From contig JANAVB010007000.1 of NCBI GenBank assembly GCA_029216955.1, forward strand, positions 1,828,200 through 1,892,199: a stretch of 64,000 bases of DNA. Direction: 5' to 3'. The first letter of the stretch is position 1, and every line of letters starts with the position of its first letter. Position numbers and translations under genes: made by a program. The notes under the pieces are model-generated. The model was not told the origin of the DNA. It did no database searches and saw nothing but the letters and a program-made list of their open reading frames with translations. This stretch comes from Iris pallida. Lineage: Eukaryota; Streptophyta; Magnoliopsida; Asparagales; Iridaceae. This document shows positions 39,999-51,500 of the stretch, piece after piece.

Positions 39999-40000
39999 GT

Positions 40001-41053
40001 TTAAACATAGTATTTCTTCAGGAACTTGTCGTTGACGGTCAACATGAGCAAGTCTCCATTCTGCTTGGCGAGGCGGTAAGCACCGTTGGAGAACACGGCC
40101 TCGATGACAAATGGACCTTCCCATTTTGGCTGAAACTTGCCGGCGGTCTTGTGAGTCATGACCATTGGCCTCCGGACTGCCAGAACAAGATCGCCCACTT
40201 GGAATGTTCTGATTTTGACCTTTTTGTTGAAGGCTCCTGAGATGCGTGCTTGGTATAGCTCGATCCTTTGCTGAGCTAGGAGGTGCTTTTCATCTAAGGC
40301 CTCCAACTCTTGTAGTCGACGTCGGTAGTTATCATCCATTGTCAATTGATAAGTGAGGGCGACGCGGAGTGAGGGTATTTGAGTCTCTAATGGAAGAACT
40401 GCCTCACTCTCGTACACTAGAAAGAATGGTGTATTCTCGGTGGCTGTTCGAATTGTGGTGCGATAAGCCCATAAGCATTCACCGAGCTTCTCATTCCAGT
40501 CGCGTTTATTGGAGGAGACAAACTTCTTGAGGAGTTTGATGATTGTTTTGTTGAATGCCTCTGCTAACCCGTTTGCTGTCGGGTTGTACGGTGTCGAAGC
40601 GACATTCTGAATACGGTGCTTATCGCAAAATCGATAGAATGCGTAGCTTGCAAACTGGGACATTATCATGGATGATCCTTCGGGGCAGCCCAAAGCGGTA
40701 GATGACGTGATGCTTAAGGAAGCTGATCATATTTGAAGTCTTAACTTCTGCGAGTGGGACAGCTTCCGCCCATTTGGAGAAGTAATCCGTGATCACAAGT
40801 ATGAAGCTATGTCCTCGGGAGAAAGGTGGGGTGATTGGACCAATGATATCCATTTCCCATGCTTCGAATGGCCAGGACGCCACCGTCGGATGTAGAAACT
40901 CGGATGGTTGGTGAATGAAGTATGCATGGACCTGGCAGGCTTTGTATTTTCTAGCATAATCTATCGCATCTGCCACCATTGTGGGCCAATAGTAGCCCAT
41001 TCGGCGAAGGCGATCTTGTAGTTTTGGGCCGGGCTGGTAGGCCCCGCAGACAC
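40001..41053 (-). pseudogene. Integrase of element A
   Basis: Minus-strand Tat-type integrase, which joins the cDNA to host DNA. Visible: 'MGYYWPTMVADAIDYARKY' with 'CQVHA' (zinc-region remnant), 'WEMDIIGPI' (first catalytic D), 'YRFGLPRRIIHDN' (second D), 'TANGLAEAFNKT' (catalytic E), then the C-terminal part with 'WEGPFVIEAVFSNGAYRL'. A frameshift near 40680 separates the first two catalytic residues from the third. The end is at 40001-40003 (TAA on the minus strand). Confidence 0.9.
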
Positions 41054-41916
41054 CGTCATGAGCTTCTCATACTGCTTCTTTGGCTTCTGCGTTCGATAAG
41101 CACCGAAGCAATAATCCATCGTAGGAGCGGCGATACAGCATTTTCGTCTCTGTATCGTAGAAGAATCTGAGAGAACGCCGTCTGATAGAGGTGGCTTCCT
41201 TTGGTTTCTCGGGCAGGATGTCGTAGACGACGAAGTCGATGAACGGCTGTTTCCAGTCTGGTGCTTCGTCGCCAGTCTGGTGCTTCGTCGACCGTCTGGG
41301 CGGAATAGCTCGCCATGAATTGAACGTTGTTCTTGGGACAGACCAGTTCGTGGCCTATTACGTCAACCGAATGATGAGCGTGGTTCGGCACCGCTAAGGA
41401 AGCGGCAAGGCCTGCTAGGGCATCAGCTTCGATATTTTGGAGTCTGGGGACATGTTCGATGAAGAAACCCTCAAACGACGAGATGATGTCAATCGCTATT
41501 TGGTGATAAGGGATCATGTCTTCGTGTCGGACCTCGTATGAGCCCCGGATCTGATCGACGATTAGTTGGGAGTCGCCGTATGCTTCAAGATATTCTACCT
41601 CCAGCTCTCTTGCTAGTTGGAGGCCAATGACCAGAGCGTTATACTCGACCACATTTTTAGAGCAGGGTTCTGTGAGGGAATAGGCGCGGTTGATCACCAA
41701 TCCGGAAGGGAAGACCAGCACTACCCCGACTTCGACAACTATATTGCCTTTAGGTCCGGTCCTCGAAGCACCGTCGAAGAACATTCGCCATATAGCCTCG
41801 TGAGAGGTTGCATGCGAGTCGGCGACCTCATCTGGGATCTCTTCGTATATTTTGGAGGACTCCGAGCCTGGGTGGGCTGCTAAGAAGTCTGCCAGGGCTT
41901 GACCTTTGACTGCCTT
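41054..41916 (-). pseudogene. Second (archaeal-type) RNase H of element A
   Basis: After the RT/RNase H part comes a second RNase H-like domain: 'MFFDGASRTGPKGN' (first D, near 41780), 'NVVEYNALVIGLQLA' (E), 'YLEAYGDSQLIVDQI' (D) and 'IEADALAGLAAS'. Such a second RNase H is characteristic of Tat/Ogre elements. It is in the same frame as the RT ORF, separated only by TAA at 41917-41919. A 19-bp direct duplication (41253-41271 = 41272-41290) shifts the frame after the domain. Confidence 0.87.
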
Positions 41917-43659
41917 TTACGGGACGAAGGTCATATGATAAGGGAACAGCAATATTGCCCAAGTAGCGAGGCGAGAACTGAGTGCCCCTGGTTTAGTCAT
42001 GAGGACCCTGAGAGGGTTGACTCGTGAGATCACATGTATCGTTTGTCCGGTGACATAGTGCCGCGTCTTCTGAATGGCGAACACCAAGGCGAGGCATTCC
42101 TTCTCAACCGCGGTGTATCGGTGCTCGGGTCGAACCATCATTCGGCTGAGATAGTATATAGCTTGTTCGTGACCTGCATCATTGTTTTGTGCCAACAGGG
42201 TACCGAGGGAGTGTTCCATTGCTCGTACATAGAGCAGGAACGATTTTCTAGTAACCGGGGCCACCAGGACTAGAGGATTTGACAGATATTCTTTGATGTT
42301 GTCGAAGGCACGCTGGCATTCCTCGTCCCATACGAATGAGACTCCTTTCTTCATGAGGTGTATGAACGGTCGGCATCGCCCGGAGAGGTTAGAAATGAAC
42401 CTCCTGATGTAAGCTAGCCTCCCTTGAAGTCCTCTGAGTTCGCGAAGATTTCTCGGGGGACCCATCTCCATAATTGCCTTCGTTTTCTCAGGGTCTACAT
42501 GAATACCCTGGGCGGTGATAATGAATCCCAAGAACTTTCCGCTGGATATGCCCAAGAAAGATTTCGTAGGGTTCATCTTCAGATTGTGGGCTCTCATCAG
42601 GTCGAATACCGTCCTCAGGTCCTGCAGATGATCTTCCTTATGGCGACTCTTGACAACGATGTCATCAACATAGCATTCCACCGTCTTGCGCAAGTGTTTT
42701 CTGAAAATGATACTCATGGCTCGCTGATATGTGGCGCCAGCATTCTTTAGACCGAATAGCATGATTGTGTAGCAGTATGTGCCAATCGGTGTTCGGAATG
42801 ATGTGTGCTTTTCATCGTCGGGAAACATCTTGATTTTGTTGTACCCCGAGAATCCATCCATGAATGACATACGTTCAAAGCTGCATGTGTTGTCGATCAT
42901 GATGTCTGTGATAGGGAGGAGGAATTCGTCTTTCTGACATGCCTTATTCAGATTACGGAAGTCGATGCAGATTCGGATCTTCCTATTCTTCTTAAGGACC
43001 GGAACTATGTTGGCGACCCAGTCAGGATGTTGCTCCTCATGAATGAAGCCGCTGGCTATTAGTTTGTTGACTTTGGCTTCGATCGCATCCATGGCGCCTG
43101 GGCGGAAGCGTCGTTGTTGCTGCTTGACTGGCTTTGCATCTGGCCGTATGTTGAGCTTGTGAAGAGCGATATCGGGGTCTAATCCTGGCATGTCTTCATA
43201 ACTCCATGCGAACACGTCAATATATTCTCTGACAAGTTTCAGCAGCGATTCTCGCTCTTCGTCTGTTAGGCTTTTACTGACGAAGATTGGCTTTGGAGAG
43301 GATTCGCTGCCGAGGTCGACCTGCATAACTTCATCTTCGGTAGGAGGTTCTCTCTGCTCGAACCGCTTTTCCCATTGCGCGTCCAGCTGTTGGGCCCACG
43401 GCTCAAGCTCGAGGATTTCGGGAATGTCTTCGTCTTCTTCGTAAGCGTCGGCGAATGCCATATTGACTGACAGGACTTGTCTAAATATGTCTCCAATGCT
43501 GGTATCCGAGTCGGAGGTTGGGGACCCGGTTGAATGTGACTGCCAGTCACATTCTTCGTCTGAACTCTCGGGGGTCGTCGTAGGAGTTACATACCCTAAT
43601 CCACATCGAGTTTTGCTGTAGTAGTCCCGTGGCTTGCCAGCCGGGACTGGGGGCTTCAA
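41917..43659 (-). pseudogene. Reverse transcriptase and RNase H of element A
   Basis: Longest intact piece of A: 580 codons. RT motifs: 'WVANIVPVLKKNRKIRICID' (first catalytic region), 'MSFMDGFSGYNKIKM' (D), 'MLFGLKNAGATYQRAM' and catalytic 'CYVDDIVVKS' (YVDD at 42661-42672). A degenerate RNase H follows ('GTLLAQNNDAGHEQAIYYLS', 'YTAVEKECLALVFA'). It ends at TAA 41917-41919, but the frame goes on into the second RNase H. Confidence 0.93.
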
Positions 43660-45524
43660 AGGTAGTCACCGTCCAGTGCCGTAGTTCAAACCTGGAGTAG
43701 TCTCCAGATCATACCCCTGTTTTTGCATGAGATATTTGGAATGGGGGCTATAAAGATACAGAGGCAGTCTCCCGGCATCTGACCCAAGATCAACTTCTTT
43801 TATGGTGAAGGGGCGCGGATCGTCATTCCGACCGAAGATGATTGGATGATCCCCTCCCTCGATTATGCGATAAGCATCTTCTGCTGGAATAAGCTGGATT
43901 GCGGCGTGCACATTTGTCACCTGTGTGTGTAGATGGGTGCCTATACCATGTTCTATAGCATACATTGTACAAAGCTTATTGAGCTCGATGTAGTTCAAAG
44001 ATAGCCCTTTATTGATGAAATAAAGTATCTTTTCTAGGGGGATTACATCATCTGCGGAGGGGACATCGGTGTGGGCAGCCACATACTTGGCTAGTTCCGG
44101 TTCTTCTTCGGCTACCCCCTGTATAAATGAAGACTGAGAAGACGACCTAGTCAGCTTGATCTTCAAAGGTTCAACCGGCGGAGCAGAGCGTGGAGTTGTT
44201 GGTAGACTAGCAACCCCTAGTTTGGCACTCGATGTTGGGCGAGGAGTGGCCGGTCCGCTAGAAGTGTCAGAGGGTGACGACCCTTCTTGGGAAGACGTAT
44301 CGTGAGCGGTCTATCGGAGGGATTGAGCTTCTCCGTTTGTGGTAGACCGACTCTCGGCAGTCTGATGGTAAGTGGCCCTGTTGTGGGTCTCGGCACTTGG
44401 CCAGACCTTGGCAACCGGATTCTAATCTGCTCTTCCTGTGTCGAGAGACTGATTGCGTCCTTACGCAGCGTGGCCGTAAGGGGTGCGGAGTTGCCCGATT
44501 TGCGAGCTTGGAGGTGGATCGTCAGAGGTTCTTCTGATCCCGTGGTCGCTTCGGTATCAGCTTGCTCATTTCCTCCATCAAGGTGCCTCTTCAACTTTTC
44601 GTATAGGCAGGAGTCCGTGTAGTAGGATTCGACCCCTTTGAAGGGATCGATGTCAGCAAATTTTGTCCTCACGAAGCCATATTTGTCGACATATTTGAAG
44701 CATTGGTGCAGCGTGGAAGGCACGATCATATAGTCGTGTATCCAAGGGCGCCCCAAAATAATGTTGTAAGAAGTGTCGGCATCTATGACGTAGCAGGTGA
44801 CTTCTGATTGGAGATCGCCAATCTGGCATTTCAGACGGATCTTCCCGATTGGGTAGCTCCTGCCCGAATTAAAACCGCTGATGGCGGTGTTTGTAGGCAT
44901 CAGGCGATGCATCGGAATGCGAAGATGATGTAGCAGACCCTTCGGAATGATGCTTATGGAAGACCCAGGATCAATGTGCATTCGGTCCACCTTCACGTCG
45001 CTGATGTATCCAGTGTAATATAACGGGCGATCGTGCAGGTTGGTTTTGATGAGCATATCCTGCGGAGTGAAGACGATATTGGGCATCGCTCCCGTACATG
45101 CGCTGTCTTGGAGATGTGCGGGCTGATTTTCTTCCGTGAGGTTGGACTGAGCCAAGTATGCGTCGGCATTTTGGAGTGCATCGCTCAAGGCCGCGCAGAC
45201 ATCCTTCGAGAGCCTCAGGAGTTCATATAAGGATAATTTGGCCGATGTATTGGCCAATTGTGCCAAGATGTCGAAGTTGTAGGGCCTTTCCAGCCCCTGA
45301 GGTGTCTTCTTTCGGAGGGATTTGTCGAAGCGAGTCTCCTTCGGCCTAGGCTTGTCGGTCGTCGGAGGCTGAGGAGGCCCTGGAGCGTCAGTGGTAGTGG
45401 GCGGATGATCATTAGTCGAGTTCTCAGCCACAGGTTGGGATTGTGCTCCAGATCGAGTAACGACGGCTGTGACTTCTTCTTCATCTGCCGAGACGGTGCA
45501 GCAGGATCTGACTTTTCCACTTCT
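43660..45524 (-). pseudogene. Protease and linker region of element A
   Basis: The frame runs from gag (before C inserted) through 'VVTRSG' into an aspartic protease: 'RMHIDPGSSISIIPKGL' (active-site D-P-G near 44955; many relatives have D-G/D-T) and 'YNIILGRPWIHDYMIVPSTL', a block typical of Tat elements. It stops at 44217; a frameshift leads to a second piece (44166-43666) with a poorly conserved linker ('PAEDAYRIIEGGDHP') that stops just before the RT ORF in the same frame. The upstream end is broken by element C at 45525. Confidence 0.85.
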
Positions 45525-48500
45525 TGTCACTCCCCGTTCCCAGAATGCGTATTTTTATACATGTACAACTCGCAAATTTTTATTTAATATTTATCATGTA
45601 TTATCCTGTATTTAAATTCCTGTAAATTCATGTTAATTAATTATCTGCTCTTTAATTTCCATGTTAATTTAATTTCCTGCAATTTTATTTCCTGTAATTT
45701 TACTCCTGCATTTTATTTTTCTGCTTTTACCGCTTTGCCTTGCTTGCGGGTTGGCCTTGGATGAACCTCCAACCCGGCCCAAGCTCTCACCTACCACCCC
45801 TTCCATATTTAAAGCCACCATCTCTTTCTCTCTCTTCATAAACACACATTCTCACCATTACTCTCTTCTTCTTCATTACTCTCTCCACCTACCAACCATA
45901 GGCAAGTACAACTTGCTTTCCATGAGAACCCATGTTTTTATAGTTCATTTGCCTTCCTCTCATAATCCTAAGAGAGTTTAGAACTTGGCATTCCTCATTT
46001 CGAAGTCTTAATTTTTGTAGATCTAGAATTTAGTTATTTTCGGATTTTGGTGGTTTCAATCTATCAAACTTCTTTGTTTTCAAGTTTTGATGGTTCCATG
46101 TTGTAGAGAATTTTATTCTACCCAATTTTGACCTAAGGAAGTTCCGATTTGGGCTCCGGATGAAGGTTTTGTGTAGTTTGGAAGCCATGGTTGCTTGGCT
46201 CCTCTTCTCGGACAAGTGGAGAAGAAGAGCAGTACTTGACCGCATGAATCCTCATGCGGCAAGTTTCTGGCCGCATGGCCTTTCCAGCCGCATGAGCCTC
46301 GTTCGAGCTGAGCCGCATGGGAAGTCCTTCCTAGCCGCATAAGACATGCTTGAGTACTTGACCGCATGAATCTTCATGCGACAAGTAATTAAGCCGCATA
46401 GCCTTGTTCGAGCTCAGCCGCATGAGCCCCTGTTATCTTGGGTCGCATGGACTTCATGCGGCTAGCTTTCAGTCGCATGAGTTCCTTCGCACCTGGCCGC
46501 ATATGCGCTACTGTATTGAGCCGCATAAGGCCCATCCATCCCCAGCCGCATATGTATCGCCCTTGCTCAGCCGCATAGGACTACGTCTGATCATAGCCGC
46601 ATATGCTGTTGAACCCCGGCCGCATGGGGATTGCTCCCTTCGCAGCCGCATAAGCTGACTCCCTTTCTGAGCCGCATGTGGTTCCCTTCCCCTGCAGCCG
46701 CATGGGAACACCCTTCGGCCAGCCGCATGCGCCTGACCCTATTGAGCCGCATGGACTGTTCTCTTCCAGCCGCATGAGATCCATCCTGGACGCATGTGAC
46801 TTAGCCGCATGGCTCTTCTATAGCCCTGTATATTGATATTTTATTAGATATTTAACGTCCATTTTATATCCTTACGCCTTTTGGCATGAACTCGATAAAT
46901 CATGATATGTTATTATTGTTAATATCGACTGTTATGTGGAATGTGCCCTGTGTCTTGATTGATTCACGGGTACCCAGTAAGACTGGAACTTGACCTTGAG
47001 AGTTATAGGCTCGACCCCATCTAATGTTAATTGACTTTCATGTCTTGTCACCATTAATGACGATGGTTATCTTGACTAAATTTATTATGCGTTCCTAGTT
47101 GGAACTAAGAGACTGGCTAGTCGTCTTATTGAATTAAATGAATGGGACACGTTTATATTACCTATGAACTATTGCAATCGACTGGCTGATCCCGAATATT
47201 GACATACGTGCACATGCAGGCTTCAATCTATTTATTTATTTACTTATTTATTTTCTACAAAAGAAACATGTGTACTTTATGGTCATGGCATGATTACCGT
47301 GGTTAGATTTGATTGTTGCATTACGCTATGTGAGACCTACAACCTAGCCGCACTGGCATCGTTGTAGAGTTATGCATATCGTACCCCGTACGAAAGTACT
47401 CATTTGAATAACCATGATCCACGGCATGGGATTTCACTCAACGTAGGGACTATTAAGTTAAATAAAATAATAATTGCATGGAGAGAATGGATTCCCGAGT
47501 TCTTACATGGCAGCCCCCTTGAGACGAGTAGTACCCGACGGGCCGGCTGGTTCCCACAGATACTGTAAACCTGCCACACGGGCAGGGAACAGTATCTGCT
47601 TTTATTATTATTGTATATTATATATTGATGACGGGCGTCCTGCTAGGACTCGTCTAATTCATGCATGGGCCAATGGATTGACTGGATAGACTAGCCTTGC
47701 TCGCACATAGTAAGAACTGAGGAATCGCTATTGCATAAAATTCTAGGATAACTTGGGACTCACAATAGCCAGCCGTAGGAGTTGATTGGCCGTTTAAGAT
47801 GATTTGTTTGTGTACTGTACTACTCTGTTACCTAACTGGGATGATCAGAATGTCAGGACATGACGGGCCAACTTCTGTCCTTGTTTGGTTGGGAGGTTGG
47901 TTCGAAGTGTCGTGATGTGATGTGAATCCTAGTAGTAAGCAGAGATCTATTATTGTATTCTCTTACTTACTGGTTTTAGTTCTCATGTCGTGCTTCCTTG
48001 TGGTACTTGCTACTAGAGGTCTAACCTCTCTGGTTTTGTATGGCCAGATTTAGAGCCGGTTCCCGAGGACTCAGCTTACTTCTATCTCCAAGATGGTCAA
48101 CACTAGAGGGATGATCGCAGGAGGACTCGAATGGGTTTCTTACTTCCCCGCTCGTTTTGTTATTTACCTTATACTTTGCCGTTTGGCACCGACATGTTAG
48201 TCGGATCGTCTTGTACTCACTTTTACATAATTGTAACTAAGTCAGACTGTAGCTGATAACAATTGTGTATACTTTTGCTATATCAATCTGGCGATGTTTT
48301 GTAAAGCCAGATATCAAGAACATTTTGACAGAGCATTCGGGACGCCTTACTGCTTTATCTTACATGTTCTCTATTACTGTTTCTTGCTTGGATGATTGAG
48401 ACAATTGATGTGAAGTGACCATAGTAAGACTTTCATGTAGTATGCACCCCCTCGTCTTTTAGACAGCATTGATCGTATTATACGGTATTCATCTACCCGT

Positions 48501-48560
48501 AATATGTAGCTGGCTGAGTCATTCCCCCGCTCTCCAGTATTCTGGTTCTGGGGCATGACA
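45525..48560 (+). mobile_element. 5' LTR of element C (3036 bp)
   Basis: Possible TATA-like CATATTTAAAG near 45804, followed by a CT-rich plant-type leader with many CTCTTC. The GCCGCAT array (46240-46810) lies about 430 bp downstream of it, so probably in the transcribed leader. No gene is recognised in the rest of the LTR. Confidence 0.93.
46240..46810 (+). repeat. GCCGCAT motif array in the C 5' LTR
   Basis: I count 21 exact plus-strand CCGCAT copies in about 570 bp, plus two in reverse (ATGCGG) and a few TCGCAT variants. Spacing is irregular, about 15-45 bp, and spacers are unrelated. Most copies read AGCCGCAT followed by A or G. Confidence 0.92.
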
Positions 48561-51500
48561 AGGTTTTAGTGGTGGCCCATGCAGGTCTGATTTCAGACTT
48601 GTGGGGTGTTTTGATTTATAGGATGTCTCAATCACACATATTCCCCCTTGACCTCTCGATTCGCTACTCTTGACTCTAACTTGACATTCCGGTATTCTTT
48701 GACTTCATTGATCCTTCCCGTCCGGTCATTTGATTGTTCTCTTGTCCCTTTTCTTAGGGGCACTTCGTCCGCATCGGTCAGAGCTGGGCAGCAACAACAA
48801 AGGCAGCACGGACAACCTGACCAAGTTGGTCAGCAACAAGTGACAGAACCACTTCATGAGGCTATTCAAGAAGAGGTAATAGTAGAACCAGCAGTTGGAC
48901 CGCAGTATCCGGAGGTTCCAACACCACCAATAGTTCCACCTACCCCTGTGGAATTGGACACACCAGCCCTTCTGGAGATCATGAGAGGGATGATGGCTAC
49001 TCAGCAACACCAGATGTTAGCTCAGCAGCGCATGCACGCTCAGTTACAAGAGCAGAATATACTACTCAACCAAGGATTGCAAACGGCATTGGAAAGAGGG
49101 GCGAGGCCAGATTCAGGAGCGTCAGCCCGGTTTTGCAAGTACAACCCCCGCCGTTTTGAAGGCACGGAGGATGCCATCTCAGCAGACGCATGGCTTAAGG
49201 ATATCGAGGCTATTCTGACAGCCGCTAAGGTACCGGCAGAAGAACGTGTGGATCTAGTGAGGTTGTTACTTCAGGATCTCGCACGTGATTGGTGGGAAGC
49301 AGAGGAAGTAGGCATCAGACGTCCTATTGCTTGGGACGACTTTACAGCAAGGTTCAAGACAAAGTACTATGGAGTTGTGGCGCAGTTTGAGCTACAACAG
49401 AAGTTTATTAACCTCAAGTAGGTCGGCAAGACGGTAGATGCTTACGCAGCGGAGTTCTGCAGATTGAGTAGGTTTGCCCCAGAGATGGTAGCAACGGAGC
49501 GCCAGAGGGCGATGAGGTTCCTGCAAGGGTTTCATCTTGAGCTCTTGCAATTAATAGAGGGGCACAATTACCAGACTTTTGATAAAGTATTGACAGCAAC
49601 CCGCAGGCATGAGATTACCATTCAAAGGCTTGCGACAAGGACTGGAGGTCAGAAGAGATCCCACAGTCAGATAGAAGGAGGAGGGGGAGCAGCGCCCCGA
49701 ACAACAACAACATCCTCCGGCATTCGTATCCACGATGTGGCGATACGAGGGCCAGCACCACCACCCAGGCAGCAGCAGCAACAACCAAGAAAGAACCAGC
49801 AACCCCCTGCGGGCTGCACTTATTGTGGAAAGATGGGGCACACTAGAGATGTGTGTCGGACATTGAACGGGCAGTATTTGATATGTAAAAATCCAGATCA
49901 TCGGGTTACCACATGTTCCATGAATTCGAGGTCAGGAGGACCAGTACAACAGTTTCCTGCTCTGCCAGCACCAGGGGCAGGACAGTATCGAGGACCAGCG
50001 GTAGCAGTGAGACCGTTGGCACAACGCCCGTTAATGTCACAGGCTCAGATGTTTCGGCAGCAGGGACCGCCGATGCAGCAACACCAGCATAGACCACCCC
50101 AGCATCATCAAGGAACGGGCCAGCAGCAGCACCAGGCTAGGCCGCAGCATGGGAACCAGCAAGGAGGTCGAGGGCAGGCATTCACTCTGTCCTTGGAAGA
50201 GGCATTAGCATCAGGGGATGTTGTGGCAGGTAATATTCTCGTCGCCTCATATCCCGCAGTAGCATTGTTTGATTCGGGAGTATCCCACTCATTTATATCT
50301 GCACAATTTGCGACACGGCCAGGAATGGAGTTCGAGGCATTGCCAGGGAGGTTGAATATACTCACTGGTAATGGGCTCGTAGGAGTTAGTAGAGTTATTT
50401 TAGCATGTAGCGTTGTAGTTTGCGGGCATTCTTTACCCGCCCGGTTGATAGAATTTCCTGTTGGAAATTTCGACGTTATCTTAGGCATGGACTGGCTGAA
50501 AGACAGTCATGCGACAATAGATTGTCGTAGTGGGAGTGTATCTTTTGATATTCCAGGCATGAAGAGATTCACCTTAGTCAGATCAGAGGCAACTCAGCAG
50601 GAGCAAGGAGTAATAACAGCAATGGAAGACGTTCAAGTTCCGAAGGTAGTTGAAGAATTTCTAGACGTATTTCCCGAAGAACTTCCCGGTCTGCCACCGG
50701 TTAGAGATATTGAGTTCAGTATAGAATTGGCACCTGGGACTAAACCAATATCAGATCGGGTATACAGGATGGCGGATTCGGAGCAGGCCAAGGTATATCA
50801 GCATATAGAAGAATTGAAGGAGAAGAAGTTCATCCAAGCTAGCATATCGCCATGGGCAGCACCCGTGGTACTTGTGGAAAAGAAGGATGGGTCATCCAGA
50901 TTGTGCATTGACTATATGAAGCTTAACGCGGCAACAGTGAAGAACAAGTACCCATTACCCAGGATCGACGACTTATTTGATCAGTTGAGCAGGGCCAGAG
51001 TTTTCTCCAAGATAGATCTTCGTTCAGGGTATCATCAAGTGAGGGTTCGGAAGGAAGATATTCCCAAGATAGTATTCAGGTCGAAGTATGGGCATTATGA
51101 ATTCTTGGTAATGCCGTTTGGTTTGACCAATGCTCCAGCAATATTCATGGATTTGATGAACCGCATCTTTATGCCGTATTTAGATCAGTTTGTCGTGGTG
51201 TTTCTCGACGACATTCTTGTATACTCTGCTAGTGAAGAGGAGCATGAAGACCACCTCAGAAAAGTGTTGCAGGTTCTGAGAGAGAACCAGTTGTTTGCCA
51301 AGCTCAGCAAGTACGAGTTTTGGACGGTTCATATTTTATTTTTGGGTCATATCGTATCAGAAGCTGGAGTAGCAGTGGATCCTAAGAAGGTAGAAGCAGT
51401 GGAGAGTTGGCCAGTACCCAAGACCGTAGCCGATGTACGGAGTTTCTTGGGATTGGCAGGATATTACAGAAGGTTTGTATCAGACTTTGCGAGGCTTTCA

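Larger units (their letters stand above)
38669..40000. repeat. Repeat-rich spacer between the antisense gene and integrase of A
   Basis: No gene. Three repeat types are interleaved: degenerate 'CAGAGGTAATGAGGACATGG' units (about 38800-39590), a perfect 20-bp tandem repeat (39227-39306) and five 52-59-bp units (39722-39998). The convergent gene ends of pol (minus) and the PMD gene (plus) flank it. Confidence 0.85.

Noticed and set aside
46508..46784. Small ORFs starting MRL... in the GCCGCAT arrays (also 19681-20068, 54744-55020, 60659-61046)
   Set aside because: The start and repeats come from the ATGCGGCT motif itself; frames are not conserved between LTR copies. Only the gag-leader cluster is in a plausible coding frame.
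46240..46810. CRISPR-like or minisatellite array
   Set aside because: The repeat is only 6-8 bp, spacing is irregular, and the host is a plant.
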